64,000 nt of DNA, taken from Brachypodius melanocephalos. Lineage: Eukaryota > Chordata > Aves > Passeriformes > Pycnonotidae. Both the position numbers and the translations under genes were made by a program. Below the pieces are notes generated by a model. The model was not told the DNA's origin. It saw only the letters and a list, made by a program, of their open reading frames with translations, and did no database searches. Positions 39,901 through 49,345 of this stretch are shown in pieces. The stretch lies in contig VZSR01003371.1 in assembly GCA_013398615.1 (NCBI GenBank), positions 5,152,029-5,216,028 on the forward strand. The letters run 5' to 3'. How positions within the stretch are numbered: the stretch's first letter is position 1; each line of letters begins with the position of its first letter.

Positions 39901-42900
39901 ACACAACAGGATCCAGCTAATGTTTGAAACTCCTAGCATGTACTGTAGGACATTTTCCTAGCTGGGACTCACCTGATTTTAAAAAATCCTTAGGAAGCTT
40001 TCTTCCAGGCTACGAGGCTTATTTAAAAGTTTAATGTAGAAAAAAAAAGTAAGGCGTTGAATCTGTGTTTTAACTGTTTGTATAGCAGAAGCACCTAATC
40101 ATTTAGTCTGGAAAACAGCTCTAAGATCAGAGTCCAACCATTAACTTAACTCCACCAGGTCCACCACTAAATCATGTCCCAAGTGCCACATCTACATGTC
40201 TTCTAAATACCTGCGGGGATGGTGACTCCACCACTGCCCTGGGCAGCCACTTTCAATACCTGACAACCCTTCTGGTGAAGAAATTTTTTCCTAGCATCCA
40301 GACTAGGCTTCTCCTGGTGCAATTTGAGGCCTCTTATCCTGTCACCTCTTGATCAGAAGCCTTTCCCTCATTGCACAAGACAGGTCAGCTTATTAGAGAA
40401 GGGGATCAGGTTGGTCAAGCAGGACCTGCCTTTCACAAAGCCCACACTGTCAGGCTGTAGCTCCCAGATCCTCCTTCTGGAGGATGGGTGTCACATTTGG
40501 TGACCTCCAGTCACCTAGGACCTCCTCAGGGAGCCATGACTGCTGGTAAATGATGGAGAGTGGCTCAGTGAGCCCCTTCACGAACTCCCTTCAGTCCTCT
40601 TGGGTGGATCCCATCCAGCCCCACAGAGCTGGCTGGGTCTAAGTGATGTATCAGATCCGTGACCATTTTCCCTTGGATTATGGGGGCTTCATTCTGCTCC
40701 CCATCCCTGTCTTCAACCTCAGGGAGCTGAGTACCCAGAGAACAACAGGTCTTACTGTTTAAGAAGGCATTAAACACCACAGCTTTTCATCATCCTTTGT
40801 CTCTGTATTCCTCCTTGCATCCATTGAAGGATGGAGATTCTCCTTAGCCCTCCTTTTGTTGCTGATGCATTTATAGAAACATTGTTTATTGTGTTTTATG
40901 GCAGTAGCCAGATTAGGGTCTTGCTGGACTCTGGCCCTTCTAATTTTCTCTCTGCATAACCTGACAACATCCTTGTAGTCTTGAGTTGCCTTTCCCTTCC
41001 TCCAAAGGCCAACTCTCCTTGGCTTTTTTTTTTTAGCCTTGAGCTCCCGCCAAAGCTCTGTTCAAACAGGCCAATCTTCCTCCCCCCTGTCTTGTCTTTC
41101 AGCACACAGGGATAGCCTGCTCCTGCATCTTTAATATTTTCTTCTTAAAGCACATACAGCCTTCCTGGACTCCTTTGTCATTCAGGACTGTCTCCCAAGG
41201 GATTTTGCCAACCTACACAGGCTGAAGTCTATCCTCCAGAAGTTCAAGGTGGCAGTTCTCCTAATCCCTGCCTCCTTTCTCCAAGGATCAAAAACCCCAG
41301 TCACTGTACCCAAGGCAGCCTCTGACCACCACATCACCACCAGTCCTCTCCTGTTCAAAACCAGCAGGTCCAGCAGAGTATTTCCCCTGGCCGAGCTCAT
41401 TCATCAGCTACAAGAGGGAGTTTTCTTCCATGCAGTCCAGGAACCTCCTAGACTGCTTCCTCTCTGCTGTACTGTATTTCCAGGAGACATCTGGTAAGCT
41501 GAAGTTGCCCACAACAAGAAGAACTAGCAATTGTGAGGCTTCTCCCAGCTGCTTACAGAATATTTTCTCTGCCTCTCTTCATCCTGGTTGGGTGGTCTAT
41601 AACAGATTCCCACCAGGACACCTGCCTAGTTGGTAATGCTGTTTAAGAGAAAGCACCATTTGCCTTTTTAAACCTCTCACAAACCAAGATTCACATTTTA
41701 TGAGGAATCTCACTGAGCAAATAAAAGTCCTTCATGCTCAGAGAAAACATAACACACAAAATTCAAAGTCCACCCCTTAATAAGGCAGTACAGTTTACAT
41801 ATCAATAACTGGAACTTTTGTTTTTGCTAGATAAAACTTATTCTAATAGCACCAAGGAGGAATAAAAGCAAGTAACACTTCTATGAGGGCATCTGGACTT
41901 CAGCTTATGGTTTGCATCATGCTGGATGGTCTATGTGGCAAAGAATATAATATGGTGTACAAAGATTTCTACTAGCTGAGAAATCTGATGTTTAATATGA
42001 AAAAGAGCATTAGTGTGCTTCTATACACCAAGGCAGATATTGAACAAAAAAAGTGTTATAAGGGCTTTTTACTATGCAAAGCAGATCACAAGTACAAAAC
42101 TAACAACCAGCTATTCCCAGTATTGTTCCAAGACCAGCTTAAACCAGCAGGCTCTACAGCAGCATGCTCCATCCCCCCCTCACCTTATTTACAAAAGAAA
42201 GGCTGCTTGCTATACCAATTACCTCAGTAAAACACAGCTAAGGTTTCTGAAGAACTTACCATTGATTTCGAAAGGGAACAAGCTGCCACTTTTGTTCAGC
42301 TTCTCAGATGAGTACTGAAATCAATCAGAAAAAAAGGAATTTTAGCTGTGGAAAGAGTCAGCATTCACTTCAAGGAAACTGCATACAGCTTTTAGTTTTC
42401 CTATATGTGCGCTTAACAATGCCTTTAAAAAGATGGGGTTTTCCAATGTAACCTCAAGAAATTCCTGAACAGCTGATCTTCATAAATAAACCTCTGGCAC
42501 CTAATTATTTGTAATGTTTTCTGATATATTGCTAAGTATCAAACTGTTTCAAGAGTTACAACATTAGCTCACGCGAATAAACTGGAAAATTAAGAGTGAT
42601 AATTCATCCTTAATGAAAAAGCTTTGATCCAATTCTCATTTCAGTAGAGAGGAAATTACAATCTGGTAGTTGGTTTTCCATTTTCAGTCTTAAGGCTAGA
42701 AGGCAAAACACTTCATCTTCAACGAAGGGACAGGAATAGCTTTATACAAATTAAATATACAAGGTCTTAAAGTTCACCACCATGAACACTGCTCCAATCA
42801 GGCTTTATTAGTAATTTTACATTTTCTTATAATCAACGCAGTGATTTTTTTATTTCTTCAAAGTAGAAAAGCCATTGAAAAAATCCTATCATCGAAACAT

Positions 42901-45900
42901 CTTTAGCAGACTGACTGCTTTTTAAATCTCAGCTTATTGTGAGAAACAACATAACAGCCACACTTAAAACAAGGTTTGTGTGTAAAAGCCTTCAGTCAAG
43001 CCTCATCAGTAGCATCTGAGCAGTAGGACAAGTTTGTAACTAATTTACCTAAAAAATATTACTACAGAGGCATCCTTAATGGTCTAGATTTCTCAGACAA
43101 AGCAGGGAGGTTGCAATCCAGCCTCCTATAAAGGAGCTATAAATAAGTGGCTCATAGCTCCATCAGCCCAAGGGTCATTATTCACTCCCCCACCACCACC
43201 TCAGGATGGAGAGGAAGATAGCTTTAAAAAACAGCAACATACTTTATGTGAACATTGTTCTTTGTGTATAGCCAAAGAAGATAGCATTGTACATACACTT
43301 CCTTTCCAGATACAAAGTCAATTTTTAAACAAACATCCTTGGGCTACAAAGCTTTTTTTTTTTCTCTGTACAGCAGCACATAGTGCTAGTGACAACTTTA
43401 TATCCTTGAGCCCCACAGAGACAAGCACTGAGCTGTGGTAATATTCCCTTGGTACTATTGTTTCACAGGTAGGAAATAACAGAACAGATGAAAGGATAGG
43501 ACAGCAATGAGATTTTTAATCTTATTTTTATCAGCATCTGCATATGAGACAAATCATTTCATTGTTACTGTGTAAATACACCTGTAGATGCATTTATAAC
43601 CTCCTTTTAAAGAAGCTACTTTATGTAAAGAGCAGAACCCCAAGTTTAAATCTCCATTGGATCTGCTGTTTATTAGTCCAATTCAAACTATTTGAACTCT
43701 GCAACTTGCCAATTCTACAGAATTCACATTTAAAACGCCAGTATCCATCATTTACTTCAATCAGGTACCTGCTTCATATGAAACACAGAAGCACATTAAG
43801 GTAAAAGCAGTTACACTTCAGCTGTCCCTGAAGGGGAAATGGACAAATTAGAGACTTAAAGATAAGGTCTTCCAAAAAATTCTTCCTTTCCAGCATTCCC
43901 CAAATGAAAGGCAATACCAACCTATTCAACTACGAGACAGTAGCTACGGAAAATGTGTTTTTGTAACAAAATTCTGTGTCAAAAAGTTTCACAGCTGATT
44001 TAGCCTGAACCAGATTAAAAGGACAGCAAGACAAATTAATATGAGCATAATAGTTAGGGATGTTTAAAAGACTATTTATTCATACAGGCCAAGATATTCA
44101 ATGCTTATAAGGAAAAGAACCTCAAGGACAACCCTATGTGGCAGTTGACAGTTTTTACAGTTTTCAGCCAAATGCATCTTTAACAAGGTTCTCTTCATGA
44201 ATGTCCAAGTTATTTGATTACCTGTACTTTTACCACCTTAAAAGCCTTGTCCATCAGGTAGAGACTAAACTACTTTGACAGTTGCAGAGCACTGAAACCA
44301 TTTTCCAAGGAGACCATGGAAAAAGCAGGATCACATACACAGACAATTTGTCCTCCAGAGAACTGCAATGTTCTCCAACTCAGACAGCAATCTTGTCCTT
44401 ACAGCTATTTCCGACCAGGTTCTGTAGAAGTCAGTGCTCGGTTCCATGACAAAGCAGACATACTTCCTCTACAATTTGGGATCTTTTACACAGAATCCTG
44501 CTAAGTCCCAAAAAAAAAAAAAATCTTTGCTAATTCTTTGGAGATTCAGACCAAAAACCAGAAGAACATGACATGTGACATCACAGGCTGAAAAGGAGAG
44601 TAAGCTGCACTATTTCCAGCAGAATTTCAAGGCACTGAAATAAAGGTTGAGTGACTAAGAGGACAATAACTAACAAATCTCCTTTACAATATATGCTTGG
44701 CCTTCTATAACTGAAACTTGGAAACAGTGTCTGCTGGTGTGGTGTACATTAACCACATCTGAAAGCCCAAACTTGAGGAGACCCTGTCAGGCTGTAAATT
44801 TTTTATAGGAGGGAGGATTTTTTTTAATCTATATAGCACATGGCACAAGTCCCACTAGATATTACTGTAACAGGGCACTGAACCAGTTTATCAGCTCTCC
44901 TGGGCCAGCCACACTCCACCCTCCCCCACTCATTCCCTTTGTACTATAATCTACCTGAAGCTTCCTCAATGAATACTTTATTTTGTGATTATGCTTGAGA
45001 AGAGCCTGAAATTGCTAAGAACCTTGACAGGGAAGTCAGCTACCCTCTGTGTGAAGGAAATCTTCCTTAGAATAAGGCCAAATTACTCCACGAGGTCACT
45101 TTCCTGAACAGGAAACACATCCATCTTGCAACTACTGGTTTTTGAATAGATATTAAAACATCCTCCAAGATCTCATGCCTCTGGAGGATTTATTAGGGAA
45201 ATAATGGCATATTTCGAGATAGACACACAAAACAATGAAACTACAAGTTTCACCTGAAGTTAGAATTGTTTGCTTCATGCCAAGAAGTGGATCTACTTTG
45301 AAATGCTTGTTCACAAATAGAATTTCTTTTGTGCAGCTGGAAAGACTATGTTCAAAAGGAAAGGAAACGTGTGGTACAACATTTAGGACAGTGCTGCAAG
45401 TTTCAGTTGGTTTTTAAAATCTTGGCAGCTGTTCTTTTGTTAAAATACTCAAAAAGACACCTAGTCTGAACTGAGTAAGTAGAAGAGCCATGCAAGGGAG
45501 GCTGACAACAAATTATAATTTACATCACTAATTTTAAATGTTCTTTGCTAGCAGAAGCTAACTGGAACAAAAATAATTCTGGCTATTCTTCTATACTCCA
45601 ATGTACTGCACTAAGGACTTCACAGCCTATGCTATCCCTCCTCATTATTCTCAGAATGACAACTTAATCTTCATACTTTTAAAATTAATGGCTTTAATTT
45701 CAAGGCATTTTTTTCCAGTTTCCAAGTATATTTGAGTTCCTCCAATTTATGACCATCCTTTCCAAACCACAGGGAAGACATTGTTTACCATTCAAATATT
45801 AATTTAACCACCACCATACAGATGTGACTCAGTTTGAATAGGCCATGCCAGACCTCTGTTTCTCTACCAAATATCCTCCAAATATGACTGGATATGAAGT

Positions 45901-48900
45901 AGTGATGAGGACCAATTTGACCTTTTCTCAGGATGTAAAGTAGTGATTAAGTTAAGTAGTCTGACCAGTGGCTTTTCCTCTAAGGAAGTCAATCTAATTC
46001 TACATCTTTCAACACAAATAAACCTCAAAATTTAAAAATAACGAAACTCCGTATGCCTTGATGGTGTTTTACAGTAAAACTTGTTCCTTCCACAAGTCCT
46101 TGACTGGCAGTGCACAGGTTTCTTTCTTAATACCACACCTTGAAGTCGTACAGCTCACATGCTGTTACTTCACAAACCAACATGAAATTCTATACAGGAG
46201 TATGAAAAAGGTACGAGTTTAGTCAGAATATACAGAAAAATCCAGGACTCTTGAGCTCCATGAAAGTTCTGAGAGTTCAAGGGAATAGAGACCAAGTATT
46301 TAATTTAGTGCTGCTGTCAACCCATGAAAGCCACAATGTAATCACAGAACTTAACTCTTTTGTGAGGTAGAGTAGAGCAACCAGGGACCCTATCTTGTAA
46401 GCTACATTACCCAAATTAAGGAAAAAAAGCTTGGAACATCCTTCCTGCTTCTACAGCAGGTCATTCAGTAATTTTCCTGAAGGCAGGTGCAGGACAAGGC
46501 TGTACAACATAACTCAGCATGCACTGGTTGAATTACACCAGCTTGGAAAATTAGCATGTCATTTAACAGAGCAGTAAAAAGCTGCAGTCAGTATTTTACA
46601 ACATAAAACAGAGGCACTTGGTCACCACACAGCTTACACAAATGAAAAAGTGTACTATGTCCTGTACATGTTATTTTTATGCCCAGTTTGGCTGCACAGT
46701 AAATAGCTTTGAAAGAGCTATTCCTTTTTCTTTTATAACCCTCCTTCATGAGCTGTATTACTGAATAGCTTTTCCCCAGCTATGTTATCTACTTGTGCCA
46801 AGACACTTGTACAGATGCACAGCAAAAGGTATCAGAAAACTGACAAGGTTTAACTGTATTAACCCAGGCAAGGAAAGTTGGTCTTAATCCTCAATCAGAT
46901 CACAATGAGGTTCACCACATGGTGTCACAGAACTTTGTGCTAGCACAAGTAACAAAAGGTGCAGGCAAGATCACTTCAGAATTGCTCCAAATTGCTGCTG
47001 CTATTAGAAGAAACTACAGCATTAAACCAGAATTTCTCACCAAAAAGCCTAAATGTGCTAGCAAGTGATACCAGAGTATCACCAGCAGTCTTTTTCTCTT
47101 AGTGAAATTTAGCAATTGCCTTCACCAGTGGAAAAAGCACACTTTTATCCTCTTAGGAACACATTTAGTTAGGAAGTCATTATTTGCTTCCATGAATCCT
47201 TTTTAGTAGGGAGCAACCTACTTGCACACTTCTTTCACACCTGCTTCTCTATTTCCACACCTCACTATGCAATTTCCACACTTTTTCAGGGTGCCATTGT
47301 GTACAAACAGAACCCGTTCCTGTCCTCAGAACCTATTTTCTGTAAGAACTAAAGCACTTATAAAACCAATTACTTGACAGATAAAAGGAGGAGAAGAACA
47401 AGAGAAGGGCGAGGAGGAAACAACTGATGAGACATCATGTGCCATTTTCCGCTCCACTTGTTCTTTTTCATGCTTTATTCTAAGTCCAGATAAGGACAGG
47501 AGTAAAAAACAACCAACCTACAACACATTACAGCATGGCAACACACTCCTGTATAGACCCCACACAGTGTAAAAGCAGCAATATGTCCTTCTCTACTATT
47601 AGAGATCTGTGGTCCAAAATCTACAGTGACTAGTGGTAAAAAGATTGAGAGACTGAGAAGTTACAAGGTGCTGATACATGTTTGTAACTAAACACTGCTA
47701 CTGGTTAGATGTCATTATTGGCTCACAATTAGGCTCCAGAGTTTAGTTACAAATGATGACTTTGCCAGTTCACACATGCAGCAGATTCTCCTACAAACTG
47801 CATGTCCCAAGTGCTTCACCAAACCAGACAAAATAAATGCAAGCTAAGCATGCACTTCTCCTGAGAGTTAACATCATTTCAACATCTTAAATCTGCCTTT
47901 CAAGAATAGCACATAAGGGAAAGGTGAAATAAAAGTAAAGCTAATTACTAGAAGAATTCTAAATGGACTTGCTACAGTTTTGAAAATAAAACTGCTTGAT
48001 TAATGTCTACTGTTAGATATCCTTACTGGACAAGGAACTGCATACATGAGAATTGCAGGTGCTTGTGCACAAACACCACATTCAAGGTATGCTTCACATC
48101 CTTTGAGCTCATGAAAGAAATAAGGAAGCAGTTCAGTTGTTTAAGTTACAACAGAAAATTTTAAATTAATTTACATACTTCAGATCCAATACTGGATTAT
48201 TTTAAAAAGCAGCAGAATTAGAGTCTAACCACAGCTTGACACCTAGTCAAATTAAGTTTATTTGTGTCCCACTGGAACATTAAAGTTTGACCTACAGAAG
48301 GTGCCACCGTAATTTAAATCAGTAAAACAAAATTAGTGCATTCCTTAGGAACATGGTTTCAGTCTTCTCAGGCAGGCACCTAAAACTGACAAGAGACTGT
48401 TCTGCATTACTCACTCTGAAGTAGATATTTCATTCACAAGAGATATGAAGAGAATGGACTGCTTCATGCCTGAATTGCATGCTTGAACCACACAATGTAG
48501 CCAGAGATTCAACGAGCAAGAATAACAACACAAACAGCAAAGTTTTTCAGAGCATCAGTCATCTGAGACACTAAATAAAGCAAAGAACCCTTCTACTAGC
48601 ATCAACAGTCTGACTTTTAGTTTAACTGTATTTACTTTCCTGTTCTCCTTCTGCTCAGTTACCTCCATGGCAGTCAGGGATTTTTGTATGTAAATATTCT
48701 TGTCAGATATAAAGATATCAGACCAGGTGGTCTATATGGAGTGAAGAAAACTTCACCCCATAAAAAATACGTGTGCATTTTGCAAGCAAAAAAGGAATCC
48801 TGAGAAGCTTGGACAACACTTTTCAGTCATTAGAACACTGTTTCACTAAGAGATCTGGCTTTTTGCTATTTAAAATGAAGTAGCAAGGTAAAAATTTCAT

Positions 48901-49178
48901 TAAAGTAAAAAAGCATCACTTCAAAAAGGGACTGAACACTGAAGATCCACTTCTTTCCCTTACAACTCTCACCCAACCCTGCAAACCAGTTCCAACTTAA
49001 ATAGCTGAATTCTGGCTGATCTGCATTCTTGAAATTGTTATGCAGTTGTGAGTTACTTGGCATTACACATTTATATCATGGTGCTTTGGTAGATCCTTAC
49101 CAGATTAATGTTGTATGTTTTACAGGTCAGATCATCCAAGCTCTGGTTCTGCAGCTTTTCTGTTATTAGTGTTACCAT
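675..49178 (-). CDS. FAM53A: FAM53A (DNTNP) gene, coding span, four coding exons
   Basis: The coding sequence is spliced from 49178-49101, 42314-42260, 38492-37690 and 998-675. These join in frame (26 codons; 18 codons plus one base; two bases plus 267 codons; 107 codons plus TGA) to give 419 residues. Assignment to FAM53A rather than FAM53B or FAM53C rests on my memory of the family: the start MVTLITEKLQ, the block APPTKRHCRSLSEP near residues 115-128, SSKVWTPVSKRRC at 142-154, RPSLDFFKMT at 302-311, TLKNSKSLCSL after the last junction, and the end LEQIENN. FAM53 proteins are nuclear. FAM53A was described from dorsal neural tube, and the paralogue FAM53B (Simplet) promotes nuclear entry of beta-catenin. 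The biochemical role of FAM53A itself is poorly defined. No transmembrane segment, signal peptide or enzymatic motif is visible. Composition is Ser/Arg/Pro-rich and probably disordered. Human FAM53A is about 398 residues as I recall, so this copy looks full length and intact. Confidence 0.95.
15576..15599. repeat. Near-perfect palindrome, 11-bp arms, 2-nt centre
   Basis: TGTGACTTTTT at 15576-15586 is followed by GA and then AAAAAGTCACA at 15589-15599, its exact reverse complement. In a transcript it would form a tight hairpin. No function can be assigned. Confidence 0.75.
19836..19865. repeat. Perfect 15-bp tandem duplication
   Basis: GCTCTTCACATTTCT occurs twice, at 19836-19850 and 19851-19865, with no mismatch. 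Identity of the copies suggests recent slippage. It lies inside the last FAM53A intron. Confidence 0.85.
35952..35973. repeat. Small inverted repeat, 8-bp arms, 6-nt loop
   Basis: CCTTCCTA (35952-35959) and TAGGAAGG (35966-35973) are exact reverse complements. This is a short intronic hairpin with no recognised role. Confidence 0.6.
36049..36091. repeat. 18-bp direct repeat with 25-bp period
   Basis: AGTCTTACAGGAAAAAGT (36049-36066) recurs as AGTCCTACAGGAAAAAGT (36074-36091) with one mismatch and a 7-nt gap. It is probably a slippage product. Confidence 0.75.
37690..38492 (-). CDS. FAM53A: FAM53A main coding exon (residues 45-312)
   Basis: The acceptor is CTTTCAG at 38499-38493 and the donor is GTGAGA at 37689-37684. 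The exon supplies most of the protein. In order: DSPWKALNGG (46-55); the family block PPTKRHCRSLSEP (116-128); RCRSPW (133-138); SKVWTPVSKRR (143-153); an 11-residue tandem repeat (154-175); FVDSSEGS (212-219); RRRLSLSQE (237-245); the SANSTPTSTPELSRR stretch (256-270); RCRSQPCVL (275-283); and a basic cluster KKSRLKRRREED (286-297) that looks like a nuclear localisation signal. RSLSEP and RCRSQP fit the mode-1 14-3-3 consensus R-x-x-S-x-P. The exon is markedly richer in GC and CpG than the flanking introns. Reading on through the donor, the frame stays open for 23 more codons to a stop at 37620-37618. Confidence 0.97.
38102..38167 (-). repeat. 33-bp in-frame tandem repeat in FAM53A
   Basis: Two adjacent 33-bp units, 38167-38135 and 38134-38102 on the minus strand, encode CNSGGSATLQR and CNSHGSATLQR (residues 154-164 and 165-175). 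One residue differs (G to H), with several silent differences between the units. The divergence says the duplication is old. I recall a single SGGSAT copy in human FAM53A, and a degenerate two-fold arrangement in FAM53B at the same place. Confidence 0.85.
40086..41640 (-). mobile_element. Truncated, internally deleted CR1 LINE (non-LTR retrotransposon)
   Basis: On the minus strand, decayed frames show CR1 ORF2 pieces in the right order. First is an endonuclease segment starting ICYRPPNQDEE (about 41615), with GNFSLPDVSW where GDFN.PDV.W is expected. It is followed by LLDLLVLNRRGLV and the RTATL.F region (about 41375-41215), a linker, and the start of the reverse transcriptase region with LDGIHPR (about 40620). 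A short GFVKGRSCLTNLIPF piece follows (about 40440-40395). The sequence then jumps to the typical CR1 3' UTR (the block containing GGTGGAGTCACCATCCC, about 40235-40215) and ends near 40086. The RT catalytic core (YADD region) is missing, as is the 5' end. Stops and frameshifts make it non-functional. The terminal octamer repeats expected of CR1 are degenerate. Confidence 0.93.
40565..41636 (-). pseudogene. Remnant CR1 ORF2 (endonuclease and RT start)
   Basis: Three separate minus-strand frames (41400-41182, 41105-40896 and 40780-40565), plus an unlisted frame over about 41620-41415, together outline ORF2 of CR1. The frame at 41415 is broken by a TAG just after a CMEENSLL-like motif, and later parts are shifted. 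A D-to-N change in the GDFN motif of the endonuclease is visible. It is a fossil with no coding capacity. Confidence 0.85.
42260..42314 (-). CDS. FAM53A: FAM53A second coding exon (residues 27-44 plus first base of 45)
   Basis: The exon is 55 nt, too short to show as an independent ORF. The acceptor reads TTGATTTCAG just above 42314 and the donor is GTAAGT at 42259-42254. It encodes YSSEKLNKSG followed by SLFPFEIN, which matches the YSAE.LNKSG..FPLE segment I recall in human FAM53A. It begins in phase 0 and leaves one base (G), which joins AA of the next exon to form GAA (Glu45). Confidence 0.93.
42315..49100 (-). other. FAM53A intron between first and second coding exons
   Basis: This 6.8 kb intron has donor GTAAGG at 49100 and acceptor TTTCAG at 42315 on the minus strand. 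It is AT-rich, with homopolymers at 43353-43363 (T) and 44510-44523 (A) and a perfect 13-bp inverted repeat at 47681-47753. I see no gene, RNA gene or recognisable transposon in it. Confidence 0.85.
47681..47753. repeat. Perfect 13-bp inverted repeat with 47-nt spacer
   Basis: The left arm TTTGTAACTAAAC (47681-47693) is the exact reverse complement of GTTTAGTTACAAA (47741-47753). Inside it a CTGG/CCAG pair (47701-47704 and 47736-47739) could lengthen the stem across an uneven loop. It is too short for a microRNA precursor and has no transposase. It could be the ends of a tiny decayed element, an intronic RNA hairpin or chance. Confidence 0.7.
49101..49178 (-). CDS. FAM53A: FAM53A first coding exon (residues 1-26)
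   Basis: On the minus strand the ATG at 49178-49176 sits in a strong Kozak context, with A at -3 and G at +4 (ACCATGG). It opens a peptide beginning MVTLITEKLQ and continuing SLDDLTCK, which matches the N-terminus I recall for FAM53A. The exon ends in CTG at 49101, followed by the donor GTAAGG at 49100-49095. It is 78 coding bases and ends in phase 0, as the next exon requires. The human protein seems to carry one more residue at this junction, a small length difference that the sequence here supports. A leader of about 167 nt is on the same exon. Confidence 0.93.
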
Positions 49179-49345
49179 GGTAGTTGTTCCTTTTCCACTG
49201 CTCACACAAGTGTTGGAGGCTCTTCAGTCTCTTCTTTTAATACTCATGAGCCATTTCTGTTTTGGTCTAGAATCTTGAGATTTATGCTTCCATCTTACTG
49301 CCAGAGTTTATTTCCAAATGCTGTCAGTGTATCATGTCTGGCTTC
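49179..49345 (-). other. FAM53A: FAM53A 5' untranslated part of the start-codon exon
   Basis: Upstream of the ATG on the minus strand, an acceptor with a T-rich tract ends in ...TTTTACAG at 49346 and is followed by GAAGCCAGAC from 49345. This makes the exon 49345-49101 and implies at least one earlier, untranslated exon that I could not locate. The leader has four short upstream ORFs, listed separately. If the acceptor is unused and the transcript starts nearby instead, this stretch would be promoter-proximal; there is no CpG-rich sequence to support that. Confidence 0.7.
49224..49335 (-). promoter_or_regulatory. Cluster of four short uORFs in the FAM53A leader
   Basis: Reading the minus strand there are four ATG triplets before the main start, each closed quickly by a stop. 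They are 49335-49324 (peptide MIH), 49293-49282 (MEA), 49254-49237 (MAHEY) and 49247-49224 (MSIKRRD, overlapping the previous one in another frame). All end before the main ATG at 49178. Such uORFs usually reduce translation of the main frame and allow re-initiation. Whether they act here depends on the leader really being exonic. Confidence 0.55.

Larger units (their letters stand above)
38493..42259 (-). other. FAM53A intron between second and main coding exons
   Basis: This 3.8 kb intron has donor GTAAGT at 42259 and an acceptor ending CAG at 38493 on the minus strand. Its main content is the CR1 fragment at about 40086-41640, in the same orientation as the gene. The remainder is AT-rich and I see nothing else in it. 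Confidence 0.88.
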
